Shown here: piece after piece, positions 11,701 to 25,594 of the stretch
Layout of the letters: each line of letters starts with the position of its first letter
Position numbering within the stretch: the stretch's first letter is position 1
NCBI RefSeq assembly: GCF_000346465.2
Contig: NC_034015.1
Coordinates: 15,049,507-15,113,506 of the forward strand
DNA length: 64,000 bases
From: Prunus persica
Lineage: Eukaryota > Streptophyta > Magnoliopsida > Rosales > Rosaceae
Direction: 5' to 3'
Notes under the pieces: model-generated
Told to the model about the DNA's origin: nothing
Databases searched by the model: none
The model's input: only the letters and a program-made list of their open reading frames with translations
Made by a program: the position numbers and the translations under genes

Positions 11701-13547
11701 ATGTGAATATGAATGCTGAATGTTTTCTTCCAAATTTTAGCACTGTGACGCCATTTTTATAACCATTCCATAGAGTAATGATATCTACTTGATGATTTTA
11801 GTATTGTGCATTGGTTGTAAATACATCACTAGAAGTTGCAATTTAACGCCTACCTAGCAGCCCATGTGGTAGTTTATTTCTTTTTAAGGGGTTAAAGCCA
11901 ATATTAATTGCTTAAACATTAAGATCTTAGGCATGTTAAATCTGTTCCGCTATCTCTTAATCATGCAGCTTATTTCTTGGGGTTGTTTTGGTTGCATCAT
12001 TGTGCACTTGAAGACTCTTGACGTAATTGATTTGATATTTTTAGGCAATCAACTAGTTACATTTGTAGCTTTCATTAATGAGTTAGATGATGCTATGTCC
12101 AGGTACAAAGCAGCCGGCATTAGGTTGGATTCAGGTGACCTAGCATATTTGTCTGGCGAGGCTCGGAAGATTTTCCGTACCATTGAAAAAGAATTTGGAG
12201 TACCTGGGTTTGGAAAGACGAATATTACAGCTAGTAATGATCTCAACGAGGAAACTTTGGATGCTTTAAACAAACAGGTAATGATTCTGAACTTATGGGG
12301 CTTTTATAAAGTATATTCGCTATGGCTTCAGAACTGTACATAGGCATTTGAATGCTGGTTTTGTTTAGTCTTGATATATAACCTTCAAGTTGTTTGTCTT
12401 TAGAGATTTATTGCTGCAGGACGAAATACATTTTCTTGGAATCAAATGTCTTAATTAGATTAGTCTATTTTTTTGTGTAGGGTCATGAGGTGGACTCATT
12501 CGGAATTGGAACCTATGTAGTTACTTGCTATGCTCAAGCCGCCTTAGGGTGTGTTTTCAAGCTTGTTGAGATAAATAATCAGCCTCGCATTAAACTTTCT
12601 GAAGATGTTACAAAGGTATGGTCATACTGTCAACAAATTTCCAGTCAAAAGATTCAGGATCAAGCGGAGGTTTCTATTCCAGTACCATTCTCTTTTAGAT
12701 TATAATTTTTTTTTCCTATTTTAGGTATCCATTCCTTGTAAAAAGCGGAGTTACAGATTGTATGGAAAAGAAGGTTATCCCCTGGTAGACATAATGACAG
12801 GGGAAAATGAACCACCTCCAAAGGTATCTTGTGAACTTGCCTCTGCATGAATTACACCACATTTGTCTCAAGATTATTTACTAACTCAATGTTGTCTTTT
12901 TCACTCCATGTGATGATCACTGGAATGATGAAGCAGAAAGTCTCATTTTATTTATATTTTGACATACAGGTTGGAGAAAGAATCCTGTGTCGTCACCCTT
13001 TTAATGAATCAAAGAGAGCATATGTGGTGCCACAGCGTGTTGAAGAACTTATGAAATGTTTTTGGTCTGGAAGCCCAGGTACACTTTCAGGATTTGTCAT
13101 CATCTTTGGAAATAGAACAATAGCTGAACATGTAGCGTTGAGCACTCCCCTCCCATTTTCTTTTTGTATTATTGTGGTTATGACATGAGCATCAAACAAT
13201 GCCAAAACAATTCAATTCTTGTGTATACATAATGTCTAAACTCAGATTCTTGTTTATTGAAGGTGGAATAAGAGAAGATCTGCCACCATTAAGGGACATC
13301 AGGGACCGCTGCATAACACAACTAAGGAAAATGCGTCCCGACCACATGAGGAGACTAAACCCAACACCGTACAAGGTACTTAACTGAATCAACTGATATA
13401 TCTCTACTGAAACTATTCTCACCTCTCAGTGATTGAAATTTTAACGACATTTCGTTCGATGCTAAGCAGGTTAGTGTGAGTGCGAAATTGTACGAGTTCA
13501 TTCACTTCCTGTGGCTCAATGAAGCACCTGTTGGGGAGTTGCAGTGA
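8797..13547 (+). CDS. NAPRT1: Nicotinate phosphoribosyltransferase
   Basis: Catalyses nicotinate + PRPP + ATP to nicotinate mononucleotide, the entry step of the Preiss-Handler NAD salvage route. Fifteen exons join without a frame break: 8797-8951, 9105-9252, 9386-9505, 9621-9755, 9875-9936, 10266-10341, 10932-11033, 11341-11457, 11603-11661, 12103-12277, 12481-12615, 12725-12823, 12970-13078, 13263-13375, 13470-13547. The product is 560 residues, the normal plant length. Family signatures include [20 protein letters not shown] near the N-terminus, FGLRRAQGPDGG, HSHAFV, the segment [12 protein letters not shown], and [12 protein letters not shown] late in the protein. The start ATG (MAAKSNGP) is the first in frame after the leader. 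It lies in tandem with the SPT-type gene and converges with the DNA polymerase alpha gene. Confidence 0.96.
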
Positions 13548-13817
13548 GTATGTAGCAGCAAGGGGTTGCATGAAGCAGTATACATTCTTTTTGTTTTCTT
13601 AGCGCAAGCGATGTTTGAAGTTAAAGTAGTTCCTTTTAAAGTAGTCAAAGCATACACACATGTCCAAATACATAATTTAGCTGACTTGTGGAACGCTAGT
13701 TTTTTTTTTTCCTTGTTAATAGAATGATTGTTGCTTCGCCTCATGTTATTTGGCTGACACTGCAATTCATCATCCATTTTGAATGAGATTCAATAATTAA
13801 ATAAATATAAATAAAAA

Positions 13818-13847
13818 AAACCACGAAACTTTCCATTTATTTCGTGG
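13818..13847. repeat. Hairpin 3' of NAPRT
   Basis: AACCACGAAA at 13818-13827 pairs with TTTCGTGGTT at 13838-13847, flanked by A-rich and T-rich runs. It could be a small MITE core or help form the transcript 3' end. Confidence 0.6.
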
Positions 13848-14214
13848 TTGGTTTTTTCAATTTTTTTTGTTTTTCAATTTTATTCTGATGATATGAAGGC
13901 CTACTCAAATTTTCAGCATCATTAACTCAGTTCGGGTCCCTAATCGGACCAGCAAGAAAGCTGAATTTTAGTAAGGACCTGGTGGCCTGCCCCGCCCAAT
14001 TCATATTGCCTATGCATGAGCAGGCTGACTTGATTGTACTGGTCCGGGTCCAATGGGAGCAGAAATGTTTAGGCTTAATTAAGTTCATGAGCAGTCCTGG
14101 GTTGAGAAATTATGTTTCATATTTAAAGACTGGTTAAAGATAGTTTATTAGGGTTTAGCTTATGAAGTTTTAAAGGTACTAAAAGATAGAAAAGTTAATG
14201 AGGACAGTGTTAGC

Positions 14215-14335
14215 TAATGGAGTCTAGTTCAGTGAAAAAGAGTATTTACTTGCAAACCAGTGTCTCAAGTTCAAACCGTCATGTCATCTTAGTAGTGTGA
14301 GAAAAACCCCCCTCCTTCCTAACTTTGGTCCAAAA
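14215..14335 (+). mobile_element. SINE-like element (family B)
   Basis: A tRNA-like box A (TAGTTCAGTG, about 14225-14234) and box B (AAGTTCAAACC, about 14267-14277) are spaced as in tRNA-derived SINEs. The segment TCAAGTTCAAACCGTCATG and what follows recur in inverted orientation at 54690-54735. Confidence 0.5.
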
Positions 14336-14759
14336 AAGAAGGGGACAAGTGTCCAGAATTGATTTCTTTTTGAAGTTGGGTGTGATGATTGGCAACACTT
14401 CAAAAGCTATAATGAATTCAGTCCAAGCAGGATTGGGAATTGAAACAAACGACTCAACGAATAGGAGACTGCTCTGGGCGTTACTCTAGGGTTTTGGGGA
14501 GAGAGAGAGCTTCATTTGTTAAGAAAAGTTGTGAACTTGTAATGCATGGCTTTATACAATAGTGCTGTGAGATTACAGGCTCTGATTGCACATAAACATT
14601 GCTGCGCGAGAACCTACCAAGCAAAACAGGATTTCATCCCGACTTTTTAGCTGAGCAAATGGCCACCCGATAAATAATTCTGTTTCTAATATATACATGA
14701 ATGGCCAAAGAAGAAAATGAAGTGAACTTAACCAGCAGAGATCTGCAAAACCTAACAAT

Positions 14760-17567
14760 CTAAACTGTAACACAAAAATCTTGCAGCTGTATCCATCCGT
14801 AGGCACAACGGTCCCGAATCCTTTGAACTGTTGAGGCAGCCAAATCCACAATCGGCCGAATTTTGGCCAACTCCATTTCTAGTGGCAATCTAGTGCTAGC
14901 CTCCATCTGCGAGTCCAATTGCAGCAAAAGATTATAATTATATGAATTAAAAAAAACAAGCTCATACCAAGAGCTACTGTCCTGGTGAAGAAATGTTTAT
15001 CACCTTTTCAATGCAGCGTACTGTATCCAAGACATGGCAGAAAAATGAGAGCTGCTTGTACAGATCTGCTTCCGTGTACTAATAAATGTACATTAACAGC
15101 CAAAAATTATTAGCTAAAAAATTGACTAAAAGAAAGCAATTTTCTTTTTCTTTTCAACAAGGTTTTTATGCAAACCTTTCTTACAAGACGTCCATTGCAG
15201 CGAGGATAGTCTGGACAAACTGTTCCTCTCTCAGAATCACCAACAAGCTGAAGATTGAGACTTCGTGTGTTGTACTTGCAAGTGTCATCATCACACTGAA
15301 AGTAAAATCAGAAGATTCAGATTAATTCTCAATAACCACATAACTCACTACTCCAATGAACCCCAGAATAATCAGCAAGAGGTCAAATTACCGTCATTGT
15401 GCCCTTATAGTACATTGAAACAAAACTGTCTGCTTGCCTTTTCACCTGAAAGATAAATACAGAATCCGAGTGCATCCTCAGTAGACGCTCAATGTAAATA
15501 GGGTATTCAAAACCAAAATATTTTTTCAGAATCCGAGTGCATCCTCAGTAGCCTCAACGAATAATTAGTGGTAAGTGCAAAATCACACGAGTCAGTCTAT
15601 ATACCTGGTTGGCTATCATTGCAGGAGACAGTCTGCCCACATCACCTTCCCCTGGACATTTTGGACAACGCAGTTTATGCCAAAAATCGATGGTAGATTC
15701 CTCAGCTTGTGGCCTTGTTGACTTTCCAGTGATTGACTTCGAAATGGAATTCAAGATAGATGGACAATCAAAAGTACCAGAGCAGCTAGGACAAGCCAAG
15801 ATCAAAGGCTCACAACCCTGATATCTGCAGTTCATCACATGGATACATGTGTTATTTTCACATAGAAATCTTCACCCTTTCATTCTAATTTGAGAAAAAA
15901 CTTGGTTTAGGATCAAAGATTTGGGAAACAGTTATCCACAAGATATAAAGAAACTGGGAATTTCAGAATTAAAAGAATACTACAATGAAAAAATTGAACT
16001 AAAAAAAACTGAATAACCTGCATTGGGGAAAGTAACGCACGCTCCTTTAAATTTTTGAAGTATCACTTCAGTCTTTAAAATAATTATAACCGTCAACTAA
16101 ATTTTAATGGCAGTCAGATAAGCTTACCTCTCTTCATCGTCAACAGCAAGGGACAAGCTGGTAGGGTCGTCCCTGACAGCTTCACTTGAATTAACTTTGA
16201 ACTAAAATTTCCAATTTCAAAAATACATTAGAGTGAAAAACCCTTTCAATCACTTTCAGAGTTGTCTGGGAAGGATAATTTTACCTTAGAAGAGTCAAGC
16301 CCTAAACAATCAGCTAAGCGTTCGGGGCTGGTACCCTGAATTGAAGCACAAAGACGTGATACCACAGGATGAATCTGCCAGAGGATGAAGCACTTAGACA
16401 TCAAGCAAACAGAAGAACATACTACATAAAAGATCATAGTCCATGACAATTTGGTTTAGAGAAAATAAACCAGAGAACGAACCTGCTGGGCCAAGTAGTA
16501 ATCAATGTCAATCATCCATTTCCCATCTTCTCGTTTTAATTCATCAGGATGTCTAGCACGTTGAGCAATACCAGTTGAATTAACTGAACCGGTCCCCTGT
16601 CCAACAAATGGGAGTGGAGAGTGAGAAGCTACACATGATGAACATCACCATTTGAATGTTGAAAAAAGGGCTCAATGTTCAATTAATATCCATTCAATAG
16701 AGAACACATTTCTACTGCATCCAAACCTGCTCACAGCAAATGATATAGGGGACTGTATCGCCAACAGAGCAACCCGTAGAATAACCACTTTGCTTCAATC
16801 TTTGGGCCACCTAGGATTGTTTGCAGAAGTATCAATTAGAATAGATGAATGAAAAAAAACACATCAAATAGATGGGACCAGATCAATCAATACTGGACTT
16901 TAAATATCCTTCTTGAACTCACTTGAACATGTGGTTGGTTTTTGGCATCTGGGTATGCTTCAGGTGGTTTAGTTAATGTCTTGGTGATGATATATTTCTC
17001 AAGGGCGACTTGTCCTTTTCTCATGTCCTCTTGCACCTGTTCAATATGCAACATAAATTCATTTCCTATTAACAACATGCTTCAAAATCGTGAAAATGCA
17101 ACTCAATTCAATCCATTCGATCATACAGCCACATAATAGGAAATGAATTTACAAGGACAAAAACCCTCAACAGATTTAAAATGACTCAGGGAAACCCACA
17201 ATGATTTCAACATGGCAAACAGAAACAACTTCAGTTTCTAGGAAATTTATTCATCAAAAGGAAAAAAAAGGAAAAGAAGAGAAAAACCCCCCATCTTATC
17301 TTCTGATTTTTTATTCTCAAAAGAAACATACTTTCGTTATATAGAAAAACGCAGTCCAATTCAGAGGACAAGATACCCACTGAACTATCTTATCTTCTCT
17401 TCTCATTCATTCATTCATGATTTAACATTTCCTCAAGCTTTCTCAGCCGAGCCTGTCTCATTTCAGCATTTTACCTTCTAACCTTCCCCACTTACCTCTG
17501 AGCTTAAATTTCTGATGATTAAGAAAAAACCATTTGTCCCCAAAACACACACACACACACACACCCA

Positions 17568-17607
<40 letters not shown>

Positions 17608-20600
17608 AGAACAATGACTTCACCTTAATCAGAGAGTTATGAATTGATTCAACAACATCCTCACATGACCTGTGAGCATATGAGCCACAAATACGACAGA
17701 TTAGTAATCTTTGCACAAAACCAGACTGGCAAAGTCGGGAAAAAAAAAAAGCTAAAGCATACCCTCCTGACAAAATCTGACTTAGGCAGAAATCTCCCAG
17801 TTCCTTTGAAAGTAAGCTCCAGTCTCGGCGAACCATATCGAGGCCCTTACGTTCAATAACCTGCAATGAAAAATATAATTTTTATTGTCTTCCAAGAAAG
17901 GGTGAACTAAAACCTGGAGTATGAATTTTTTTTTATACCTCATATGGTGTCTCATTCTTGAATTGCACCTTTACAGCTGCATATTTCTTTTTCTTGAGAA
18001 GCAGCATTCTCTTGTACAAACCGTCAAGATCAATTTCTAAACATCTGTACTTTTTGTTAACCTGGATACAAAGAAAAACAGAAAGGAGATTACTAGTATG
18101 CATAGTTTTTGTGAGGCAGATGCCACACGCTAAAGCATCTACTTTTAATGGGAGAAATCCCTTTTGGGAACCATCTATAAATAGTTATGAGAACTATTTG
18201 TGCCATATGATGTTATTTTCTGCAGAAACATCATGTATAAATATAATGGATTTTAAGCTTTCTTTAAGAAAAATTAAGGATTTTCCAAAGGAATGTGGAA
18301 GAATGAAACTCTCAATGTAACTCAAGACATTCACATCTGTTAAGAAAATAATTCCTACAAATTGCAATCCTCTAATATGCAAGAGAAGGGTCTCAAGTAC
18401 AAAGTTTACAAACCATAGAATATCTAGATAACACTCTTTTGTGGTTATAACCTCACCTCTTGGATGACTTTCCATGCAATTGCTTTTGCTTTCGCAATAT
18501 CATCCAGTCCACTGTAAATCATTATTGAATCTGTATCACCATAGATTACCTGCCAGAAAAAATAAAAGTAGCTCATCCTTCAAAAGCTAAATCTTAACCA
18601 GTCAACTGACATAACTTAGATGTAGATATTAGAAGACTGTATCCACTACTTCTATTATGATATACAAGAAATTACCTCTAAGTTCAAATTGTTTTGAACA
18701 AGATCAACGGTACTTTGTAGAATCTCCCTCCCCTGCACAACAATTATGGGAATTCCTCAATACTGAATAGAAGCAGTAAGTGTAAAAGCCAACATCTGTA
18801 TTTATATTAGATATGAACAATTTGCTAGTACAATGTAAGCTAAGCTAAACATATTTTTCTTACTTGCAGTGTTATAAGCTCTGCCAGTGGTTTTGCATAA
18901 AATCTCGAGTTTGAAAACCCCAAGCATCCATACATACTGCAGTACCCATCCATATATACATAAATAAATATATATATATATATATATATGAATTGAAGGA
19001 CAAGTGATATATAATCAAGATGAGGACAACAAATTAAAAGCCTAAACAACAAAAGAAACCTGTTTGCAGTCAGCTTTAGAGCTTGCTGTTGAATGTCAAG
19101 TTGCTGAATCTTGAGACCAGATGCAGTCTTCATCCATTTCTTCACGTTTCTCCTCCTTTCAACTAGATCTTTTAACAACTGCAAAGTAGTGCAAAAAGAT
19201 ATCATATATCTGCACCTATTTTCTTAAGAGAAAGAATATGGAAACAAAGATATGAGGCATACAGCTCCATACTATAATAGACATCTCATTAGGAAATAAT
19301 CTGTTTGAGCTAAAATGTACTGAATGAATAAACAACAAATCATTACTGAGGATGATATTATACCTCAGGTAGAAGTCCAGTTGTCTTACTAGATGGCAAA
19401 CGAGGAGCCAATCCTTCCTGAGATCTCTCCACTGTTGTGAAGCATATATTGTATTCCTGTAAAATTAAGTAAGTATTGATACTCACAAGAATGTGCAAAA
19501 GATTTTACTTCACTTAATATTAGGGAGACAAAAAATATTAGAAAAAGGCAGCAAGGGGAGAGAGAAGGTTTAGGTAAAAAATTCAGATAATGATAACAGA
19601 AGTGTTAATGTTAGGAACCTGAATAATAGACGGGTAAAGACTATTGAAGTCCAGAAGTAATATATACTTGTCGTATAAACCTCTCTTTGGCTCCAAGACC
19701 AATCCACCTGCATAGGCAGGACCTTTTTTGCCTTTTCCATGACCACTATGTGCATCACTATCAATATTTACATCGTTTACATCCAACTCATCAACATTTC
19801 TCTCATCAGAACCATTATCTATTCTCCGCTTTGTCAATTTTGTTTCTTTTGGATGAGGATACTTGTCTGGAACAATATACTTCTTTGCATGGAAAGCATG
19901 CAGTAAAAGATATTCTACTCTTTGTGCCCTAGCACCCTGAAAAATGTATATATTAGATTTAGACCAACTATACCTTTTAGGCCGTGTCCATTATCAAATT
20001 TTGAATTTAATTCATAAAATAAAAAATCATCATACGACTCACTTGTAGAGTTTTTCCCCACAGGTTACCACTTATCTTAGTCAGCTGGCGTGTGAGGGGA
20101 AGAACACTCAAATGAAACATGAGTTCCATAGACAGCCATGCATCTGTCTCTCCATATTCAATCTGAATACATAAAAAACACTATTACACATGCAAGTAGA
20201 CAAAGTAATAATTTTGCATTTATCGTAGGAAATTTATCCCTTAAACTGTTAGTGAAGTTCTTACAAGTCATATCACTAAGCTTGCATTGAATTTTAAAAC
20301 CTCAAGGCGTCAAGAAAACTAAACAAGAACCATGTTTTTTTAGGAAGAGATTGACACAACCGGTAAGCATAATGGTCCATCACTACGTGTTGCAATGGCA
20401 CTAATGAATGACAAGGACCAGTTAAAGTGGTTACATTCAGTGTAACCACTTTTACAGATATTTACACAACCATGAACCGTCAGCCAATTGCAGAATAAAA
20501 AGAACAAAGCTAACTTAGCTAACATCAAAGTGTACTCTTACATTTTTCTAGTACATTATTTTACCAATTTTATTGATATTTTTAGTTTCGTTAATTAAAA

Positions 20601-23600
20601 CAATAGGTTTTTGGTTTTATAATCACGGCCCCTTCACTTAAACTGTATCTATGCATGATAAGAGATACTATGAGATTACAAAAACACTCCAAGTAGTCTA
20701 GCATAGATTAACAAATCAACATTTAACTACTTTTAACAACAAAACAAAAAAAAAAAAAAACCAAACAAAAAACAAAAAACACATATAGTAAATAATGTAA
20801 GCATGAGAACCTACAAGTTCCATGAGAAACTCTGATTTTTGAAACATTCTGGGAATATCATGTGGCATGATCTCCTTTCGGTCTTTGTTCAGCTGAGTCT
20901 TTGCAAGTTGTGTCAAAGAATAGCTAACCTGGAAGAACAACATACATCACATACATGAGATGCTGAGAAACTATACCTCATCAGAATTACCATGTATATA
21001 ATCCCCAACGCAAGTACCCTACCTCCTTCAATAAGTCACGGGAACACAAGTATGTATCACACAAAAGGCGACCAGAAATGCAGGCCATGATCCCTGGACT
21101 TGCTCCAGACCCAAAAATGGTGCTTCCTTTTGCAAGCTTAGGCATCACAGAACGCTTGAGGCGGCCTATTTTGGACCACATGCTGCTTGGCACTCTGCAA
21201 ACCTGCAAAACTTGAACATCTTTAAATTTTCATTGGAAATGGCAACTCATAATACCTATATACAAAGCAGCATTATCATAAATGGCAATTTTTGCTTTGG
21301 TTCTTTTCTGGGAGGGGGTGCTTCCATGATACAGCAGAATTTTCATTTCTTAAAAAACTAGAACTAGCAGCATGAGTAAAATTGCGTATTTATGAGAAAT
21401 GGGCATTTGAAACAATAAAAGTACTAAACTATGCACTGGAACGGCACAGCTGCAGAAAGCTGCATTTGGAGAATGAGTGTTTTATTTCAGAATTGGAATC
21501 CAAATCATTTACAAGAATATGCCAGGCTTTTGTTTGATTTTTATGCAACAGACAAGAAATGTTGTACTGACAGGTCACATAACTGATGAGGAACTGCATC
21601 TAGTCAGCAGTTGGGATTACCATTTAGTTTGTCTCTAGATGCAAATAATTGCAGCAAAGTATAATTTTATCAATAACAAATATTAGAATGATAGTTTCAC
21701 GACTTTCTCCTTGTTTATCTTGTTTACTATGCATTGAAAAATACATAATATGGGTAGGTAAGATTAATTTTAACAGAAAGCAAAGCAAAAGTATTCCCAC
21801 CTGAGCTCTGTGGAGAAGGGCATCCAGGTCAAACCCAGATATATTGTGTCCAACAAGAACATCGCTATCCAACTTGTATAATTCAATCATCAAACGGTTT
21901 AGCAAAGCCCTTTCACTGCAAAACAAAGTCAAATATACTTCAATGGCAATACATAAAATACAGTTTTTGTTAGGATAGTTATTACTTTTTCTAGAGTGAA
22001 CAAAGAAAAGGACTGACTGAGAACTAGATACATGAGTACAACTTACCTGCTTTCAATGCTTAAAACATTTGATCCAGCTTTAGAGTTCTTATCCGTAGCC
22101 TCTTTAGTGAATCCCATTGGAAATATGCCTCCATCAAGCTTACGGATAACAGTAAAATGGCTCAGCATACCAGGTCTTGTCCATTCTGAGGTCAACACGG
22201 GAGTGTCAATCTGAAAGGCCAAAGAGCACAGATATAAGGATATTGGAACGTAGTTGTAATTTGCTTTAGCAGGAATAGAAGCAGGTAAGAATTTATGATT
22301 TCAAACTTTGTTCACTGTAGAAGTCTGAATACATGGATAAACTTTATAAACATAAGATTAAAACAGAAATTTACACACTATGGCATAGACTTTAGATAAT
22401 TGTGTATCCCAACAAGACGCATCAATAGTTACAGAAAGAAAAAAGAAACCCAAAAAAAATAATAAAGAGCAGCGCTAAAAAAGATTCTAGAACAAACCTT
22501 GGCCTTGTGACAGCAGATAACAGATGCAGAGACAATTTCATTAACATTATGCTTTTGGTTGATAATAGTTTTTAAACTTATTGCAGTTACAACCACTGGG
22601 GGACTCTCTGCAGTTTTCTTTGGGCAATTTGAAACCCCTATGTCTTTTGCAGAATCAACTATCACCTCAAACTTGCACCAACTCACCTGTATATATAGAA
22701 TAACCGAAAGTGTTACAAATTAACCTGAAAACAAGCAAATATGAATTTCATAAGCACAGCTAGAATGATAACTGAAGTCCAGACTTGAGGATCTCACCCG
22801 TTTTGGGGCTGGGCAGACAGAAAACTTTGAAACTGATAGCCAGGAAGGCCCTTTTATCTTCCTTTTAACAAGGAAAAGCTCCAACGCGCTGTATGTTGCA
22901 ATATGTTAGGTTTTCTCGTATTTCTTAAGGAAATGAGTCTTGAGTACATAAGCTAGCTGTATTTTCTAGGGTTACCTTACCATCCACTAGGAAACAGCCA
23001 AGCCATGAATAAAAATATAAACACAAAAGAAACTATCTGAGAATAATAGATCAGACACCAAACATGAAGAACAGCACTAACTCTTGTACCTGCAATGAGT
23101 TCCTAGAAGAGCACAGAAAGTTTCGCCTTTTAGATCTGCTGGAAGTGGGGGATCCTGCAACAGTGCAACGAGTACTCATTAAGAGTGCAGTAATTGGATG
23201 TGTACTTCAATGATGTAACTGATTCATTTACAGGTTGAGTGTTATACCTTGAATGGATAATTGATCTTAAGTACATAATTCTCTCCTGCAGGTATGTCAG
23301 ATCGCTCAAATGCGTATTTCCTCTGTTATATGTTCAAATAACACAGAATGAGCAACAGATGTGGAACAAAACATTTAAGTGCTAAGAAGATTGAACAAAC
23401 TTCACTTAAATTCAATCAATGGAAACATCTCAATGAGTGAATCTGCAGACCTTAACCGGTGCCATGCTAAAATTTGATACATTGAGATCCAACAACTTCT
23501 TTGCTATGTCATTTTTCAAACCTGAAGCCACATCCTGAGAAAGCAAAACAGTAAAAGCATCAATAGCAGCGAAAGAAAAACAAATACTAAATTGTATGTA

Positions 23601-25102
23601 TATTTATGCCTATAAAATAAAAAAAAATAAAAAAACAAAAAAACTTACATGCAGCTTCTTACGGAAATCTGTGGAAGAAATCCTTGACTCTTCAGCATCC
23701 TTTTCAAGCTTCATCATTTCATCAGTGTGAAATACAGAACTGTCTGGAATTGCATAGACACATCTCTGCATGTTCTTTACAACCATACAACAACTCTGGT
23801 ATGTACTTCCTGCTTTTACCTATATCAAAACAATAAAACTATGAAAGAGTGCAACATGATTAATCATGCAAGACTAGAACTACACTTACGCAATCAAACA
23901 GATTACAAACGTTCATTGTTAAAGAAAACAACAGAACTTACATAACATCAATCTATTGCCACATTTACCTTCCCAAATAGATAAAGGGTGCCTATATTAG
24001 CTCCATATAACTCTTCGTAAGCATCAAGCATGTAAAAAGGCAGTGACCCATCTTCTTCCAGATCAAAATCTGAAGTCTCTTCACCATTTGAGCCACTGTT
24101 GACTTCCACAGTACCACTACAAATATCCCCATCCCCTCCAGTTCTCACTGCCTTCCATCCAGCCATAGCGCTCAATGCCGGGTCCTTATTATCTTCCTTA
24201 ATCTTCGCATTCAATGTAAAAACCTCTTCCTTCTTAACCACAGCTTCCACTTTCTCCTCAACAAAATCCACCCTTTTCTCCTCAATTACCCCTCCATTTT
24301 CTGAAACATTATGAGTTTGCTCACTTGGAGGATCATCAAGTTCAAAACCCAAGTCCTTCTTGGCCTCATTTTCGTTAGCCCCTTCATTAATCAGCACAGA
24401 ATCACTACCATTTGCAACAACTACATCCAATTCAGCCCTCCTTGTTAAACCAACACCACCATCAGACCCTCTCTCACTCTTAACACAAGAAATCGGCATG
24501 AAACTCTTGTTCGAATGCCCCCTCCTCCGTTTCTCTCTGTCTTCCTCGTCAGGCGCAAACTCTGCAATCACATCATCCACAATACTATCGCAGTTCAACC
24601 CTTTCCCCCTCTCATTATCTCTAGTTTTCCCAAACACCGATGAAGTAAACATCGAAGACAGCCTCTGCTTCCCCATCATCGCCGCCGCAGCCGTAAGCGA
24701 AGAATTGGGCTTTTTGGGCCGAGCCTCCTTCTCCTTGTCCTTATCCTTTTTCTCGGATCTCCTCCTCTTCGGCCTATCGTCGCCGTCAGACTCATCGGAC
24801 GACGGCCCAGCCCGGGTCCAATCCTCTTCCTCGCCCTCATCGCAATACCCCAGGCCATCGTCGTCGACAATGAAACCTCGAACCTCTTCGCGTCGTTTCG
24901 CGACAAGCGCGTCATACTCGTCGTCACCGACCGTGTCGTAAATCGGGTTCTCCATCTTGATCTGGAACCCACCAGCTTCGGATCGGCGGCCGCCATGGCG
25001 AAGAGCTTTCAGGCGCTCGAGGGCTCCGGCACGCGCCGACGCCTCAGCTCCTCGGTTCCGCCGCCTCCCGACGGCCCCAATTGGCTGCTCGTGGTCCGCC
25101 AT
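14760..25102 (-). CDS. POLA1: DNA polymerase alpha catalytic subunit
   Basis: Nuclear replicative polymerase that extends primase RNA primers; the Arabidopsis orthologue is ICU2. About 31 exons run from the ATG at 25100-25102 to a TAG at 14760-14762; I estimate 1,530-1,550 residues. Exon 1 (25102-23969, 378 codons) is acidic and contains [11 protein letters not shown]. The exonuclease-like region has [19 protein letters not shown] (about 21801-21915). Polymerase motif [14 protein letters not shown], is at about 19615-19660; motif [21 protein letters not shown], is split over 19060-19181 and 18865-18935; motif [11 protein letters not shown], is at about 18510-18545. The C-terminal zinc modules are CPSC...CPKC (15604-15826) and CDDDTC...CPDYPRC (15186-15297). 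The end matches the family ([17 protein letters not shown]). Most other exons were located by homology and splice signals. It converges with NAPRT and diverges from the receptor-like kinase. Confidence 0.95.
17549..17603. repeat. Compound (AC)n/(TA)n microsatellite in a POLA1 intron
   Basis: An AC run followed by A-rich DNA and a TA run, in an intron of the polymerase gene. A second TA run is at about 18967-18989 in another intron. Confidence 0.85.
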
Positions 25103-25546
25103 TGATATGTCTCTTCGATCTCAGTGCTAGACTGTCAAAGACACATACATATATAAATACCAATAGAACACCATAACCCAGAATCAAATCAATCCATATC
25201 CAGACCAAAAATTCAATTAATCGACAATGAAAACATAAGAAAAAAAGTTCATCATTTTGAATTAAAATAAATAAAAAGACCGTTAAAACCGACCTTGGGA
25301 AAGAATCGCTGTTCGCTAGGGAACAAGAAGCTCTGAAAAGTCTGGGTCTTTTTGGGTTCTCTTGAGCCTTCTTCTTCCTCCAGCTGCGACAGTCTCAGGT
25401 TGAGTGGAGGCAGTGGTGCTAGGTGGGTTACATGCTTTACTATCTTACCCCTGCGTAAGTTAGCTTTAAGGAAGAGGGAGTCACAACAACAAGCAGGGCA
25501 AATTTTTTCTGTCTTAGGGGTATTTTTGACATAAAAATTTTTGTGG
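25103..25546 (-). other. POLA1 5' leader with probable leader intron
   Basis: On the minus strand a donor-like TTCCCAAG/GTCGG sits near 25293 and an acceptor-like TTGACAG near 25133. This suggests one intron inside the 5' untranslated region, with the first exon at roughly 25294-25400. It is inferred from splice signals only. Confidence 0.4.
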
Positions 25547-25594
25547 TTTTGGCGGGAACAGAATTGGATTTTGGTGGGACAAAATGGCGGGAAT
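25547..25594. promoter_or_regulatory. Two E2F-like sites upstream of POLA1
   Basis: TTTTGGCGGGAA (25547-25558) and TGGCGGGAA (25585-25593) match the E2F/DP consensus and lie about 450-490 bases from the POLA1 start codon, just beyond its likely leader exon. E2F control of S-phase replication genes is well known, so the sites fit this gene rather than the kinase 3.4 kb away. Confidence 0.6.

Larger units (their letters stand above)
13548..14759. other. Convergent intergenic region, NAPRT to POLA1
   Basis: Contains the 3' untranslated regions of both genes, a 10-bp hairpin at 13818-13847 and a SINE-like element at 14215-14335. No coding sequence is supported. Confidence 0.6.

Noticed and set aside
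24360..24941. 193-codon plus-strand open frame
   Set aside because: It is antisense to the acidic first exon of the DNA polymerase alpha gene; its Ser-rich content follows from that.
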